Counted from the stretch's first letter, positions 24,101 to 34,610 are shown. The stretch: DNA of 64,000 bases from Adiantum capillus-veneris (GCA_014529385.2 CM043947.1:118364087-118428086); one strand, 5' to 3'. Program-made: numbers and translations. The notes: generated by a model from the sequence alone, not told the origin.

Positions 24101-25480
24101 CCTGCCCCCCATCGCGCCCTACCACCCCCGTTCCTCCCTCACAACGGCCAGCCTCGCCCCTTGCCCCCTGCTCTCGCCGCCGCCCTCGACGTGCCATCTT
24201 CCGACAGCTTCTCTTTCTCCTTTGAAGGTCAAGTGTCCTCCACTGCAGGCATCAGTATAGCGATGAGCAGTCTCTTTATTGTTGGAACTTATACCCGAAG
24301 ATATGCAGCTTTTCAACTTTGTTTTTCAAGCATTTCTTACATTCTTTTCTACCTAAATAGACCTTGATCATTGTTATGCTGAGAATGCTAATTTGCAAGA
24401 AAGCCGCATCTTATTGGGCCTAGAGCAAGCTTAACAAGTGATGAAACCACGAGGCTTGCCGATTCAAATGTACTTGCAACCAAGAAGAGGAAAATAAAAG
24501 TAAAGTACATTATAAATTGTCATTGTATTCAAAAGAGAGATACAAGAGTTCTACAAAAAGGGAGTTAGAATCTTCAAAAATGTTTTTAGGCAGATCGGAA
24601 GATGGTCTAGGGAATGGTCCCTTGCTGACCATTCCTTGGAATCCAGGCGACTGCATGGCGATCGACGGAGGCCGGGAGCCGTGCGAGCGCATGAATTCTG
24701 GGCTATTGGTTTGCAAGTGACCATTCCAGACCATCAAGTGTCGGGGGGGGGGGAAGGGGACCAAGTACTTAGAGAGAAGAGGACCGTGAGTCATGGGAGT
24801 ACTGTGAAGAAGCAACATGCTTTGAAAAGACCGAAGCACAACTTGGTGTAGTTGGAGAGGTCCAAAGGTGCAGTTGGAGAGGTCCAAAGGTAGAGGCCTC
24901 GACAGCGTCTTGCAATGCAGGCTCAAAGCCAAGATGTTCGGCGGCAATCTGGCCGAACAGTCCAACAATGGCGGGTAGACGTCGGTGTGTGGTGACCCTC
25001 ACAGGATGATCACTGCTGCAAATAGCCCAGTACCATGCACACGCGCTGACGTCGGCCGGCCAATCTTGGGCACTGTCTCTAGCTCAGACAGAAAAGCCTG
25101 CAGAGCTTGCTAGTCGTTGTTGACATCTATCGAACGTACACTAGTAGAAGGGATAAAGCACAACGTTGCCCCAATATATGGCAAGCGGAAACTAGGCCCA
25201 GCTCTGCCTGGTCATGGTCTCTGGCCAGCCACAAACAAAGGGTCACATGGCAGGAGTTTGAGGGGCACCAACCCGCCTTTGCCCTTCCTCCCTCTGCTCA
25301 CTGCACTATTGTTGACGACTGCTAATTTTTCCCTCCCTGCCAGGTGGCGAGCAAAATGAGATGCACAATGCCAGCTCCTCTTGCAAAAACAATTTCACCT
25401 AATTAATAGAATTGCAACAAGTCTAAGGTTTTGTAGTGGTGGAGAGGCTCCGATTCTCGATCTTGAAGGAGACGTATTAT
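24101..25480. other. GC-rich then mixed stretch, no gene recognised
   Basis: It begins with C-rich DNA (Pro-rich frames at 24060-24200) that may continue the kinase fragment. A 20-bp direct duplication, gttggagaggtccaaaggt, sits at about 24850-24890. Moderate open frames on the minus strand at 24510-25002 and the plus strand at 25107-25359 have translations I cannot match to any family. Confidence 0.5.
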
Positions 25481-25529
25481 GGAATCTACGGGTGCGGCGC
25501 TCAACGGAGCATCAAACTTCAGTGCTCCG

Positions 25530-25822
25530 AAAAAACGTAGGTTTAGTGTAATCTCGACTTTAAATTTTGAGATTTACTTCTACAATTTCAGTTTGAAGGT
25601 GAGAAAACCTACAAAATCAAAACAAATTAGTGTAAAAATCTTGAAATATAGTCAATCCACCTTTGCTATTTTCGATATGTAGGTTTGCCAAGTTTTTGGG
25701 AAAAAAAATTTCAAGTACTTGAGCGTCTCTCTCTCTCTCTCTCTCTCATCTTCAGTAGCTACCAGAACTGACAATTATCTCAAGTATGAAGCGGGCTTTA
25801 GGCGATTTAGTTCTCTCTTGAA

Positions 25823-25871
<49 letters not shown>
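25530..25871 (+). repeat. dispersed repeat copy and (CT)n microsatellites
   Basis: 25536-25690 is a copy of the CTAGGTTTAGTGTAATC family (here gtaggtttagtgtaatctcg). (CT)n runs follow at about 25727-25747 and 25825-25871. Confidence 0.75.
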
Positions 25872-25873
<2 letters not shown>

Positions 25874-26326
25874 TCCAGAGTCTAGAGATAGGCCAAGTTC
25901 TCTCTCTGGTACCAAGTTTCGATCGCACACCACCTTGGGGGCCAACATGAGAAACTAACTATAAATTCTGATAGAAGAAGTAAAGTTCTACCAGAAGAAG
26001 TGTTTACCTGTTAATCCCATCATACGCATAGTGGTACTCAAAGAGGCTTTGCGTTCTTGATTGATCGACTACTCATGGACAGACATGCAAGCTTCTAGCT
26101 TGAAGATCTCCAAACCTTGTGGTAGATTGACCAGTGCTTGCAAAGCTGTGCTTACCTGGTGGATTGAAGATCTCATCTAATCTACCCGTTTTCGATCACT
26201 TTGCAACGAGTTGACAGAAGGTTTTACACGCAGAAATTGATGCAGAGATCCCGTACTAAGGCTATGTTCACGTGAGGCTTAGTTATTAGTAAGCCTCAAA
26301 AAACTCTGACCACAGCAAGTATAGTA

Positions 26327-26475
26327 GCTAAATGTGTCACGGGGAGCGGCTTGTAGTGAGAGGGAAAGCGAGGCATAAACATGAGAGAGAAAAAGTATAG
26401 CAGCTAAATGCATCACGAGGAGTAGTTTGTAGTGAGAGGGAGAGCGAGGCATAGACATGAGAGAGAAAAAGAGAA
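26327..26475. repeat. 75-bp tandem duplication
   Basis: The unit gctaaatgtgtcacggggagcggcttgtagtgagaggg...catgagagagaaaaag starting at about 26328 is repeated at about 26403 with a few changes. The rest of 25875-26857 shows no gene. Confidence 0.85.
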
Positions 26476-26857
26476 CTAACCGACTTAGTTTGAAAACTAT
26501 GTATTTTTAGGCAATTGTAACAAAGAACTAAGCCTCGTGTGACCATAGCCTAAGATAAAAACAAGCAAAGTTGAGGGCAGGCTCAGACTGCTCTCACCCA
26601 TAGCACGAGCAGGCTGCACGAGGTCCAAGCTCTATAGTTCACACAATGTTGGATACATTCTCTCTTGCTAATGTGATAACAACCTCAAACAAGCAACAAG
26701 CAGGTGGCTATATTTGATGCTTCCGTAGGCTTGAGGGTTTTGATCAAGACCTTGGCTATGTTTCACACCAAAAAGTGCATAGACGCCCGCCTATGGTAAA
26801 GGTGCCTCTGGAAAGCTTGTGTCATGTTTTTAGTGAATTTTCTTTTGTCAAGTCCTC

Positions 26858-27427
26858 TGTGCGCTCCTTGCCGCACTGTCGAAGCAAGGGACTTGCCAAT
26901 ACACCGTATGCGAGCCACAAACAGCTCCAAGCACACAACAAGCCTAAACTAGCAAGCTCAAGAAAACAAAGGGTGTGTCACTCACCGCTCTACGCTCGCC
27001 TTCGTGGTGGATTCCTCGCCGCGATGAAGAAGAAGCTGCAGTCGTGCCGCGCTCAACCGCTTCGCCGCCGTCGTGCCTTCGTAATGCTCGATCGCACACA
27101 CACTCTCCCTCTCTCTCTCTCTCACACACACACAAGGAGGTGAAGAAGAAGAAGATGGAGATGGAGCAAGAGCACTCTTCAATTGCACAAATGAGAGAAT
27201 GAGTAAAAATTAGGTTTAGTTGGCTTTTATAGGAGCTCACCCCATTCACACTTGGGCGCCCATGCTTAACCAACTAATCCCTTGAATGTCCAAGTTAAAG
27301 TGCGCCTCTCATCGGCGATCACTCTACCTTTCCCTATTGGACCGACAAGCCCGGTACCTGACTCTACCAAATACATAATACACGTCCGTCGTAGGTGATC
27401 GGTGTCCGTGTGCCGTGAGGGTTAACA
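26858..27427 (-). repeat. 3' LTR of the gag-only element
   Basis: Begins TGTGCGCTCC and ends GGTTAACA. It contains a (TC)n(AC)n compound microsatellite at about 27107-27133 and, on the minus strand, a TATAAAAG box at 27224-27231. The left flank TCCTC equals the right flank of the other LTR. Confidence 0.95.
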
Positions 27428-28789
27428 TGCCCCCCTTCCTGATGTAGATTCCGTCCTCGGAAGCTATTGAGTTGAAGCTGGATCGTCGAGGTGGAAGAGC
27501 ATTTGAGATGAATGTCCTTAGCCTTCTTCAGTCACTACAAAATCAAACAACATTGGCACAGTAATTGCATTCTCTTAAAAAGCATATGCAGTTTTAGGTA
27601 GACAAATTGATTGGTAAAAGAATTTCAAACAATTTGTTAGCAATGAACATTAAATTGCAATGTAATCAAATGCATAAACAGATGTAAAGGCAAAAAATTA
27701 AACAAGTCTGGGGTCGCTAATTTGACGGTCGAAAAGCACTAGAGATCGAATATTAATACCATGGGTAAGCTTCTTAACTTTCAGTGGTCAATTAAGTTGT
27801 TTAATCGCGAGAGCCAAGTATTCATGTTCAAGGGCTGACTAGAGGCTATATCTAGAAAACCTTGTAGTTAAGCTACCATAAAAGGAATTTCTCATGAAAT
27901 CATCGCCTGACTGATTACTTTTTCTTTGACCCCCCAAGGTCTTTTCACATTGATTCAATTATGAAGTGGGTGCTTATTTTGTATGCCTTGGGTTTTTTGC
28001 TTTTCAAGGAAAAGCGCCCACACTGGGAACCTCTAGGGCTCTAGTACCATAGGCAATACATGTGAGTGAAGTACCAAATCAAGCTGAGATTTTTCTTCCA
28101 GCTTAAAATTTTACATTGTGGCACTTTGATTTTTTGTTTGTTCATTTTCAGCATTTAAATTTTGTAACTTTGGGGGGTCATATAACACTGTTACCCTCCC
28201 CAGGCTCATCACATTAGTAAACTCCCTTTATAATACTTAAGCTAAAGGTCAATAGGTTTAAGCCCACTAGAAAGCCCTAGTACATTTCATACAATGCTGC
28301 CTAAATCGGATTAAGAACCTAAGTAACCATTGTTTATTAGGAAGGCATTCCCCATGGTATTAAGAGAAGATTTCTAATACCTAGCTTGGTCAAACTAGCT
28401 TAGTCGGACTGCTTGATTTTTAAACCTAGACAAGTGATTATGACAAAACATTACATTGAATTAAATGTTTGATACTAAGCAAATGCGCTGAATATTATGC
28501 TACCAATCACAATCAAAGCAGACAAACATGGATGCAAAAAAGATAAGGGCAATGCTAATGGACAAGAAACACCTGTTTGTGTTGATGGTCGCGCTTGATT
28601 TGAAGTGTGAACGAGAGAAAGGTTCCATGAAGGTCCAAATCCTATCAATAGCAACACGCTCCTGTACACACTATGAAACACAAACAATACCTCTAGGAGG
28701 CACATCAGTGGAAAAAATTAAAACTCCTAAAAAACAACTCAAAACACAATCTAGACCCCTAACCTACCTATCTGTCACCCCTTTTAGAA
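27428..28789 (-). other. non-coding 3' part of the gag-only element
   Basis: The polypurine tract lies at 27428-27440 (minus strand). The remaining 1.3 kb is AT-rich with stops in all frames and shows no polymerase or integrase motif on either strand. Confidence 0.7.
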
Positions 28790-29221
28790 TCAAGGAAAGA
28801 GGATATTATATAAACCGGGTGGCCACCCTAAGGCTAGGCCTCTATCCTCATCATCTAGATAAATAAAATCGTTGTCCGTGAGGCCATAGTCTTCCTCGGT
28901 CTCTATTAGTTCCTCTTCATCATCCTCTTGTGCAAGCATGCTAATCAAGAACCTCGTGATGCGTGGATACTCATCTTGTGCAAAAGAATAAGCATGTGCC
29001 ATTGGAGACACATTCGCCACTGGGTAGGGATCACTAGTTAGCCATAGACGTATCAGCCATTCTAACTCCTCAAAATTTCTCTCACATGCAAGGCTCTCTA
29101 TCAAATCCCATTCGCAAGAAAGTATAGGGTAGCATACGTAGAACACTTGTTGAAAAGACAAGGGGTACCTTTCATCAAAAATAGAAGTGCATGCCTCTGG
29201 TGAAGTAGCCATTTCTGACAA
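28790..29221 (-). CDS. acidic 143-residue ORF of the gag-only element, unknown function
   Basis: I do not recognise this protein. It starts MSEMATSPEACTSIFDERYP, has a hydrophobic/aromatic middle (FQQVFYVCYPILSC, then FEELEWLIRLWLTSDPYP) and a highly acidic C-terminal third (EDDEEELIETEEDYGLTDND). There are no membrane-length hydrophobic segments. It lies in the element about 270 bases downstream of the 272-codon ORF and on the same strand, so it would share the element transcript. The frame is uninterrupted in a copy with almost identical LTRs, so openness alone does not prove selection. It may be an accessory protein or a captured exon. Confidence 0.45.
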   Translation of the reverse strand: MSEMATSPEACTSIFDERYPLSFQQVFYVCYPILSCEWDLIESLACERNFEELEWLIRLWLTSDPYPVANVSPMAHAYSFAQDEYPRITRFLISMLAQEDDEEELIETEEDYGLTDNDFIYLDDEDRGLALGWPPGLYNILFP

Positions 29222-29494
29222 GACAGATAGATTTGGTTAGGCCTTTAAAACATAAGAGTTGTTTTTGTGTGTTGCTTGAATTGACATGGTGAATTTGGAC
29301 TTATATGTAAGATCTGATAGGGTGCTCTCTCATTGCTAGGCGCTCTTGCTCTTTACTATTTTTGTTTTTTTGTGAGTATAAGGCTATATATATACATTCC
29401 CTAAGATCGGAGATTGAGAGGTCAGGGAAAAAGGTTGAGAGGGAAACAAATGAATGATGACTATCAGCAAACACTCCCCCCTTCCTTGGGTAGA

Positions 29495-30313
29495 TCATAC
29501 CGTTTGAAATGAGCTTGTCACCCTTTGAAACCAATTGTTCCAGTTGGTAATAGGTGAGGATTTTTGCCAGTAGTTTTCTATTACCCTAGATGCCTTGTCA
29601 AGTTGCAAGGTTGGTAAGGTACTCTCCCAGGATTTTATTTGCAACGTTGTTGTAGGTGGTGAACTTACCCCGGAAGGTGCAAACTCTTTCGTGCTTGGAT
29701 GGATATGTACAGTGGTAGGTGGAGGTTGTGTCGAAGCTTCTATTTGCGTATAGGAACTACATGAAGAGCAAGAAGCTTCATTTGATTTCCCTGTTCCTGA
29801 GCTAGGTGGGACAAATCGTTCTTTCTTTGGTACCCAAACTAGCTCTAGAACGGGTGTGTAACGTTCCATGATTTTTTCCTTTCCGCAATTTTCAATTTGT
29901 TTTGGAGCCATAGGATTGGGTTTACATGGGCCAGGTGACAGGTAAGAGTACACTTTACGTTTGGGCACCCAGATTTGATCATTTCCTTCATAGTATCCTT
30001 GGGCTTCCAATAGTCGTTTAGGAATCCAACGCAGCGTTTCTTTACTTTTCTTGGAGTGAGTGGTACGGTTCTTACTAGGTTTCCGTTTTTTTGCATCAAC
30101 CATGCTCACTACAGAGGTTTTAGGGACCCACTTGTATGTTTTCTCTGTTATATTAGGATGAGTCTTGTCAGAAGCGATATGCATCGCTTGTAGCATATTT
30201 AAGGGTACAGGAAATTCATCCCCCTCAGGTGTTACCCAGGTCGTCCCCCTATTTCCCCAAGTGTCTATGGTTGATGCTAGGTGGATGAACTTGCATGGGA
30301 AACACTGTGTCAT
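29495..30313 (-). CDS. 272-residue ORF with four W-[VI]-P-K repeats, overlapping gag
   Basis: The start ATG lies 65 bases inside the end of gag, in the +1 frame, so it could be reached by frameshifting or re-initiation. The protein contains four spaced copies of a basic motif: YKWVPKTSV (about residue 62), LRWIPKRLL (about 96), QIWVPKRKV (about 116) and LVWVPKKERF (about 160). They are followed by a Ser/Thr/Pro-rich tail. No protease DTG/DSG, RT or integrase motif is present. In the place where other elements put protease-polymerase, this element has a repeat protein of unknown role. The basic motifs suggest RNA or Gag binding, but that is inference. Confidence 0.55.
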   Translation of the reverse strand: MTQCFPCKFIHLASTIDTWGNRGTTWVTPEGDEFPVPLNMLQAMHIASDKTHPNITEKTYKWVPKTSVVSMVDAKKRKPSKNRTTHSKKSKETLRWIPKRLLEAQGYYEGNDQIWVPKRKVYSYLSPGPCKPNPMAPKQIENCGKEKIMERYTPVLELVWVPKKERFVPPSSGTGKSNEASCSSCSSYTQIEASTQPPPTTVHIHPSTKEFAPSGVSSPPTTTLQIKSWESTLPTLQLDKASRVIENYWQKSSPITNWNNWFQRVTSSFQTV

Positions 30314-33300
30314 GAATTTTTACATGCATGGGTTCTGGTTCTAGTTTCCTTTGAGTCTCTTCCACTAAACCTCTTAGATGTTTCACCTGCTCAATCTCGT
30401 CTACTGGGTTTGGGTACGTCCCAATCTTCTTTTTACGATTCTTCCCTTTTTGCCCCTGCGGTTTATCTTGGGGGTCGTGGATTGGATTTGGAAACACTTG
30501 TGGTGTTTTCAGAGGCTCTTTATGGTTTTCTCTTATTCGGTTTTCATTTGGTTCCATGTTACGGTTTTCTTTGTCGGTCTTTCCCTTTGTGGTATTGGTT
30601 CTAGTCTCCATTGTCTCGACTGAATCTGAATCATCCTCGAGGTCATTCATATACACGGGGTCATCTCCTGTTCCTATGTTTGTTTTGGAACTTGGCTTTG
30701 AATTTTCCGTATTCTGCGACTTCTTCCTTCGTGTCTTCTTTTTCTTTGCTTGGATAACTGACGCGGTATCTCTCTCTTCGAGGATATGTCCTGGCCCTTG
30801 AAGCATGGACCGTGTAATCGCATAAGCGGGTGCGACGGGTGGTATTGGTGATGTCACAGTAGCAATTTCGATCAAATTCAGGGGTGTGATTTTAGGCGCA
30901 TTTGGGTTATAGGGGCATTGGGCAATCAAGTGATCTATGCCACAACGATTACATGTGAGTATTGGCATTGCAGACGTGCTCCCTTGATTCACTTGCATCT
31001 GTGCAGCATTCTTTTGCAGCCTAATAGGGCACTCCGCTACTCGATGTGGTCCACCACACTCGTAGCATTGAAGAGGTGGCCTCCTAGCCTGGGTGTTGAT
31101 ATTTTGACCTCTGGATGCGAGAGCAGCAGCTTGATAAACCGGCTTGACTTGTCCCCAACAATCTTCCATGTAGTATATAGGACACTCTTCCAATGTATCA
31201 AGTCCGTAGGCAATACTAGTGTCTATTTCCTCCTCACAACCATCTGCATAAGCATTTGATGGCTCGCAACCCACTTGGTTCATAGGGGCGACTCTTGGAT
31301 GCGGGGGCTGCGGTCCTAGCACAGGAGGTGGTAGCGGTGTAGCTTGTACAACATTTTGAGGTCTAGGGACCATGTGTTGCGGTAGTTGCTCAACAGGTGG
31401 AGTAGGCATCAATACAGAAGCTCGAGGCGCATCCGTCCAGGCTACAGGTGGTCTATTTGCCATCATACGTTTGATCATTAAACAATCCTTAGCTTGGTGA
31501 CCATACCTACCACATGCGTTGCAAGTTCCATTAAATTTTACTCTAAACGTAGGGCACTCACTAGTGCTATGTGGACCTAAGCAAATGGAACACCATTGTT
31601 GCTCCCTTCTTGGATACATGTGACTATTTTGAGGGGGTCGATTATCCTTAAGAGACTCTTGGATTGCCTTGGTGAGGTCTGTCAAGAATGTCTCAAATAC
31701 CTTTGGCTCATTGGCAATGGGCTTTGCAGTCATGGGTTCATACTCAATGGCTTGTGAGCTAGTGGATCTCGTGTCAGTAGACACCCTCATGCCTGCTATC
31801 ATCAAGTTGTCCTCTAATTGGATTGCATTGGCAGTGACATCTTCCCAGGTTGTGATACCTCTAATCACTAGTCCATTATAGATTCCTTCATTCCTCAACC
31901 CTTGAATGAATCGATCAAGCAGTTGGTTATTGTTGAAGCGCTCATTTACAGGGCAGCGAGAGTTTAAGTGCTTTAGACGACTAATGAAGTCCCTTACTGA
32001 CTCTCCTTCCTTACGTTCGGCCTTCTGTAGCTGAGATGCTACACCCCAAAGCACACCTTCTCGTATGTACTCCTTTAGAAACAACCTTCGAAGGGTAGGG
32101 TAGATTGTTTTCTCGTCCACCCTTAGGGTCCTATACCAATCTCCAGCCTTCCCACTTAATGTCAAGCTTAAGGCATTGCACTTATGTAGTTCGTTGCGTT
32201 CCCCTAAGGAATCACATACTTGTTCAAACACTTCAATGTGTTTCCTAGCATCTTCGTCCCCATTGAATTTTTGCGTGAGTTTGGCAATTTGTACTGCCTT
32301 ACTTCTAGGCTCTCTATCAGATGCATGACGCATATTTTCCGCGATAGATCGACCTATGGTTTGAGCAAACGCTGCCAAGTCACCTATGTGAGGAGGCAGG
32401 GCCGGTGGAGGTACTCTTGGAATCATATGTGGGAGAGGGACGGGTACCGGTCTTGGCATATGTGTGGATGATGCAGGATATGGAACATAACCGGGCATAG
32501 GTCCACTCGGATAAGAGCTAGGGAGCGGCACTCGAGGAGCATAAGCAAGTGGTACAATTGGAGGTGTGGGGGCCATGTGTGCATAAGGGGCTAGAGGCAC
32601 ATATGGTCGAGGCCCCATATTAGGTACTACGACACTAGGTAGTGGCACTGCGCTAACCGTAGATGTCATCGGTACATTCTCTGTCAGGCTTATCCCTGGA
32701 GTGAGCACTGTGTTTTCCTTGATAGAGGGTTGAGCCAAGTTAGGGAAGCTAAAGTTTTCGCTCGGAGGCTCAGATTGCATAGAGACCCCAGGTGAAATGA
32801 CGTAAGATGGGTCCATGGGGCTCATTAGAGGAGTCTCCATTTGTGATAGAGTAGGCTGTTGAGCCTTGCTCGTATCCAGAAATCTCATGGGGCCAGTTGA
32901 GAGTATATTTACCCCTCGGTTTTGCCTTTCTGATTGAATAATGCCATGGATAACATTACAGATCATTTTCTGTTGATCTTCGATGCTCGTGGCACTAGAG
33001 GTGGATTGTACAATCTCTATCCATCCTACATGGTAGGCGTGGCCAGAGGGTAGATCCGTCAACACCTCAGTGTGGAGGTCGTATGTCCAATGATCATTAA
33101 TGAACAATCCTTCTAGAGTCGACGTGTTAATGGTTTCTTGTGAGGTAGAAGCAATGTTGCTCCCCGTGGTTTTACTTGTCACCAACGGTACTCTAGAGGG
33201 AACTTCTGAAGGAGGCAGCTCAACAGGGCCTTCTTGGTAAGAAGTTGGCAGGATATCCACATGGACACTCTTTGGGGGTGTGGGGTCCACGTGCGATGTG

Positions 33301-33647
33301 AAAGGAGAGTCCACTTCCCCACCCCCTTCGTGTGCTTCATTTGCCTCAGGTTCCGAGCGAGTAGCTCTACCTAATGTTTCCATGAAACGGCTAAACATAC
33401 TAGTACTAGGTTGTGGAGCTTCGGGAGGTGCATGGCCTTCTCTCTCAGTGTTTTGGTTAGGGTATGCTTCCATGATTTCTGAGTCGGAAGAGGAATCACT
33501 AGCGGCTATCTTAGGGTCTTGGGTGGTGCTACATTGTGTCCCCGCTGAGGGTCTAGAGCTTATCGTGGATGGGTAATGGGTGTCCGTATGAACAGAGGCA
33601 CCCTCAATATGCTCGTGTTCTAGCACCCGCCCAGAGCGTAAGTGCAT
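30249..33647 (-). CDS. gag: Gag polyprotein, 1132 residues, four zinc knuckles
   Basis: The frame starts MHLRSGR, an N-terminus seen in Tat/Athila-like Gag proteins, and runs without a stop. Residues about 1-340 are low-complexity and polar. Residues about 340-435 are Pro/Tyr-rich. Residues about 450-615 form the retrotransposon Gag capsid domain (IAKLTQKFNGDEDARKHIEV, GKAGDWYRTL, LRRLFLKEY, FISRLKHLNSRCP, LLDRFIQGL). Four knuckles follow: CSICLGPHSTSEC (about 684), CNACGRYGHQAKDC (about 707), CYECGGPHRVAEC (about 860) and CNRCGIDHLIAQC (about 898). Only the second has canonical CX2CX4HX4C spacing. The others are CX2CX3HX4C. The C-terminal 200 residues are Lys/Glu/Asn-rich. Gag packages the RNA and builds the particle. 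At over twice usual length it is exceptional, and no pol follows it. Confidence 0.9.
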   Translation of the reverse strand: MHLRSGRVLEHEHIEGASVHTDTHYPSTISSRPSAGTQCSTTQDPKIAASDSSSDSEIMEAYPNQNTEREGHAPPEAPQPSTSMFSRFMETLGRATRSEPEANEAHEGGGEVDSPFTSHVDPTPPKSVHVDILPTSYQEGPVELPPSEVPSRVPLVTSKTTGSNIASTSQETINTSTLEGLFINDHWTYDLHTEVLTDLPSGHAYHVGWIEIVQSTSSATSIEDQQKMICNVIHGIIQSERQNRGVNILSTGPMRFLDTSKAQQPTLSQMETPLMSPMDPSYVISPGVSMQSEPPSENFSFPNLAQPSIKENTVLTPGISLTENVPMTSTVSAVPLPSVVVPNMGPRPYVPLAPYAHMAPTPPIVPLAYAPRVPLPSSYPSGPMPGYVPYPASSTHMPRPVPVPLPHMIPRVPPPALPPHIGDLAAFAQTIGRSIAENMRHASDREPRSKAVQIAKLTQKFNGDEDARKHIEVFEQVCDSLGERNELHKCNALSLTLSGKAGDWYRTLRVDEKTIYPTLRRLFLKEYIREGVLWGVASQLQKAERKEGESVRDFISRLKHLNSRCPVNERFNNNQLLDRFIQGLRNEGIYNGLVIRGITTWEDVTANAIQLEDNLMIAGMRVSTDTRSTSSQAIEYEPMTAKPIANEPKVFETFLTDLTKAIQESLKDNRPPQNSHMYPRREQQWCSICLGPHSTSECPTFRVKFNGTCNACGRYGHQAKDCLMIKRMMANRPPVAWTDAPRASVLMPTPPVEQLPQHMVPRPQNVVQATPLPPPVLGPQPPHPRVAPMNQVGCEPSNAYADGCEEEIDTSIAYGLDTLEECPIYYMEDCWGQVKPVYQAAALASRGQNINTQARRPPLQCYECGGPHRVAECPIRLQKNAAQMQVNQGSTSAMPILTCNRCGIDHLIAQCPYNPNAPKITPLNLIEIATVTSPIPPVAPAYAITRSMLQGPGHILEERDTASVIQAKKKKTRRKKSQNTENSKPSSKTNIGTGDDPVYMNDLEDDSDSVETMETRTNTTKGKTDKENRNMEPNENRIRENHKEPLKTPQVFPNPIHDPQDKPQGQKGKNRKKKIGTYPNPVDEIEQVKHLRGLVEETQRKLEPEPMHVKIHDTVFPMQVHPPSINHRHLGK

Positions 33648-34033
33648 GTGCTTTTGATACCCTAAGGTGTCAAAAAGCTGCTCTGGAGGCCTTGTGACTA
33701 GTTTTTAGCGTGTTTTTTGTTTGTTTTTTTGCTAGAATTTTTAGAGCGTGTCGTGGAATGGGCCGTGTGATGGCTCGAAACGAGCGTATCGGTCAGAGGG
33801 TCGTGCCGTGCTTTACAGCCCTCCGTTTGGTCACTCTATGCCCTCGGAATCCCTAAAACTGTCAATTTCCAGTAGGGAACTAGGCCCAAACTAGAAAGTC
33901 TAAGGGTGCAAGTGGGAAGAGAAAGGAGGAGAGTGGAGGACTTGTCCCACATGCTCTCATTCTCTCTTGAGGGAGTAGGGTATATATATAAGAGTGAGTC
34001 TAGTATATATCATAAGACTGAGGACTGAGGCAT

Positions 34034-34060
34034 GGGCTTGGGCTTGGGCTTGGGCTTGGG
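34034..34060 (+). other. (GGGCTT)n tract with quadruplex potential
   Basis: Five GGG runs separated by CTT loops on the plus strand, which is antisense to the element RNA. The pattern satisfies the simple G-quadruplex rule. In the element transcript the same stretch is C-rich. Confidence 0.7.
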
Positions 34061-34249
34061 AAAATGATCCCGATCTATCTTTTATACCAAACCGTCCGTT
34101 TTAAGAGTCACGTTTTTTATTTTCGAAAAATATCGCCACCCACTCGCTCGCGTTTTTAATTTCCGATTTTTTTTCCTTTTTTTTTTTTTCAAAATTAATT
34201 TTTTTTTTCTCAAAAAACTTTTTTTTTTCCCTTTTTTTTTTTTTTGGAT

Positions 34250-34490
34250 GCAGAAAATACAGAAATTGAAAAAAACGCAGAAAATGCAGAAATTGCAGAA
34301 ATTGCAGAAGTTGCAGAAAAAACGCAGAAATTGCAGAAAATGCAGAAAAAACGCAGAAATTGCAGCAGATTGACAGAAAATGCAGAAAATTGCAGAAATT
34401 GAACACGCCGAACTTGAAAACGCAGAAATTGAAAAAACGCAGACAATAGCAGAAATTGAAACTTGACAACAATTGTAGAAAACGCAAAAA
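34250..34490 (-). repeat. short tandem repeats in the leader
   Basis: At least fifteen imperfect copies of a 10-13-bp unit built on gcagaaattgca, with gcagaaaa and acgcagaaa variants. It lies just downstream of the primer site in transcript direction. Confidence 0.85.
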
Positions 34491-34588
34491 AACAGAAACC
34501 TTCCACACACTCCTTCCCTGCCTTTCCTATGATAGAAATTGCACCACAAGGAAGCGTAAAGTGCTAACCGAGCTTAGTGTAGGACATA

Positions 34589-34606
34589 TCCCCGGCAGCG
34601 GCGCCA
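34589..34606 (-). promoter_or_regulatory. primer-binding site (tRNA-Asp type)
   Basis: The minus strand reads TGGCGCCGCTGCCGGGGA four bases inside the 5' LTR. It differs by one base from the TGGCGCCGTTGCCGGGGA I associate with Ogre/Tat-type gypsy elements that prime from tRNA-Asp. It differs from the initiator-Met primer used by the other elements in the window. Confidence 0.85.
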
Positions 34607-34610
34607 AAAA

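Larger units (their letters stand above)
33648..34588 (-). other. long untranslated leader of the gag-only element
   Basis: About 940 bases between the primer site and the gag start. It holds a GGGCTT array at 34034-34060, poly(T)-rich DNA at about 34165-34245, and an array of short agaaattgcag/agaaaacgcag units at about 34250-34490. Long structured leaders fit RNA packaging or ribosome shunting, but no specific signal can be named. Confidence 0.6.

Noticed and set aside
24510-25002. 152-codon open frame on the minus strand as a gene
   Set aside because: No recognisable domain, biased composition, and an overlapping competing frame. Not enough to call a gene.
30281-30801. Plus-strand open frames opposite gag (107, 81 and 81 codons)
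   Set aside because: They are antisense shadows of the long minus-strand Gag and lack any domain.
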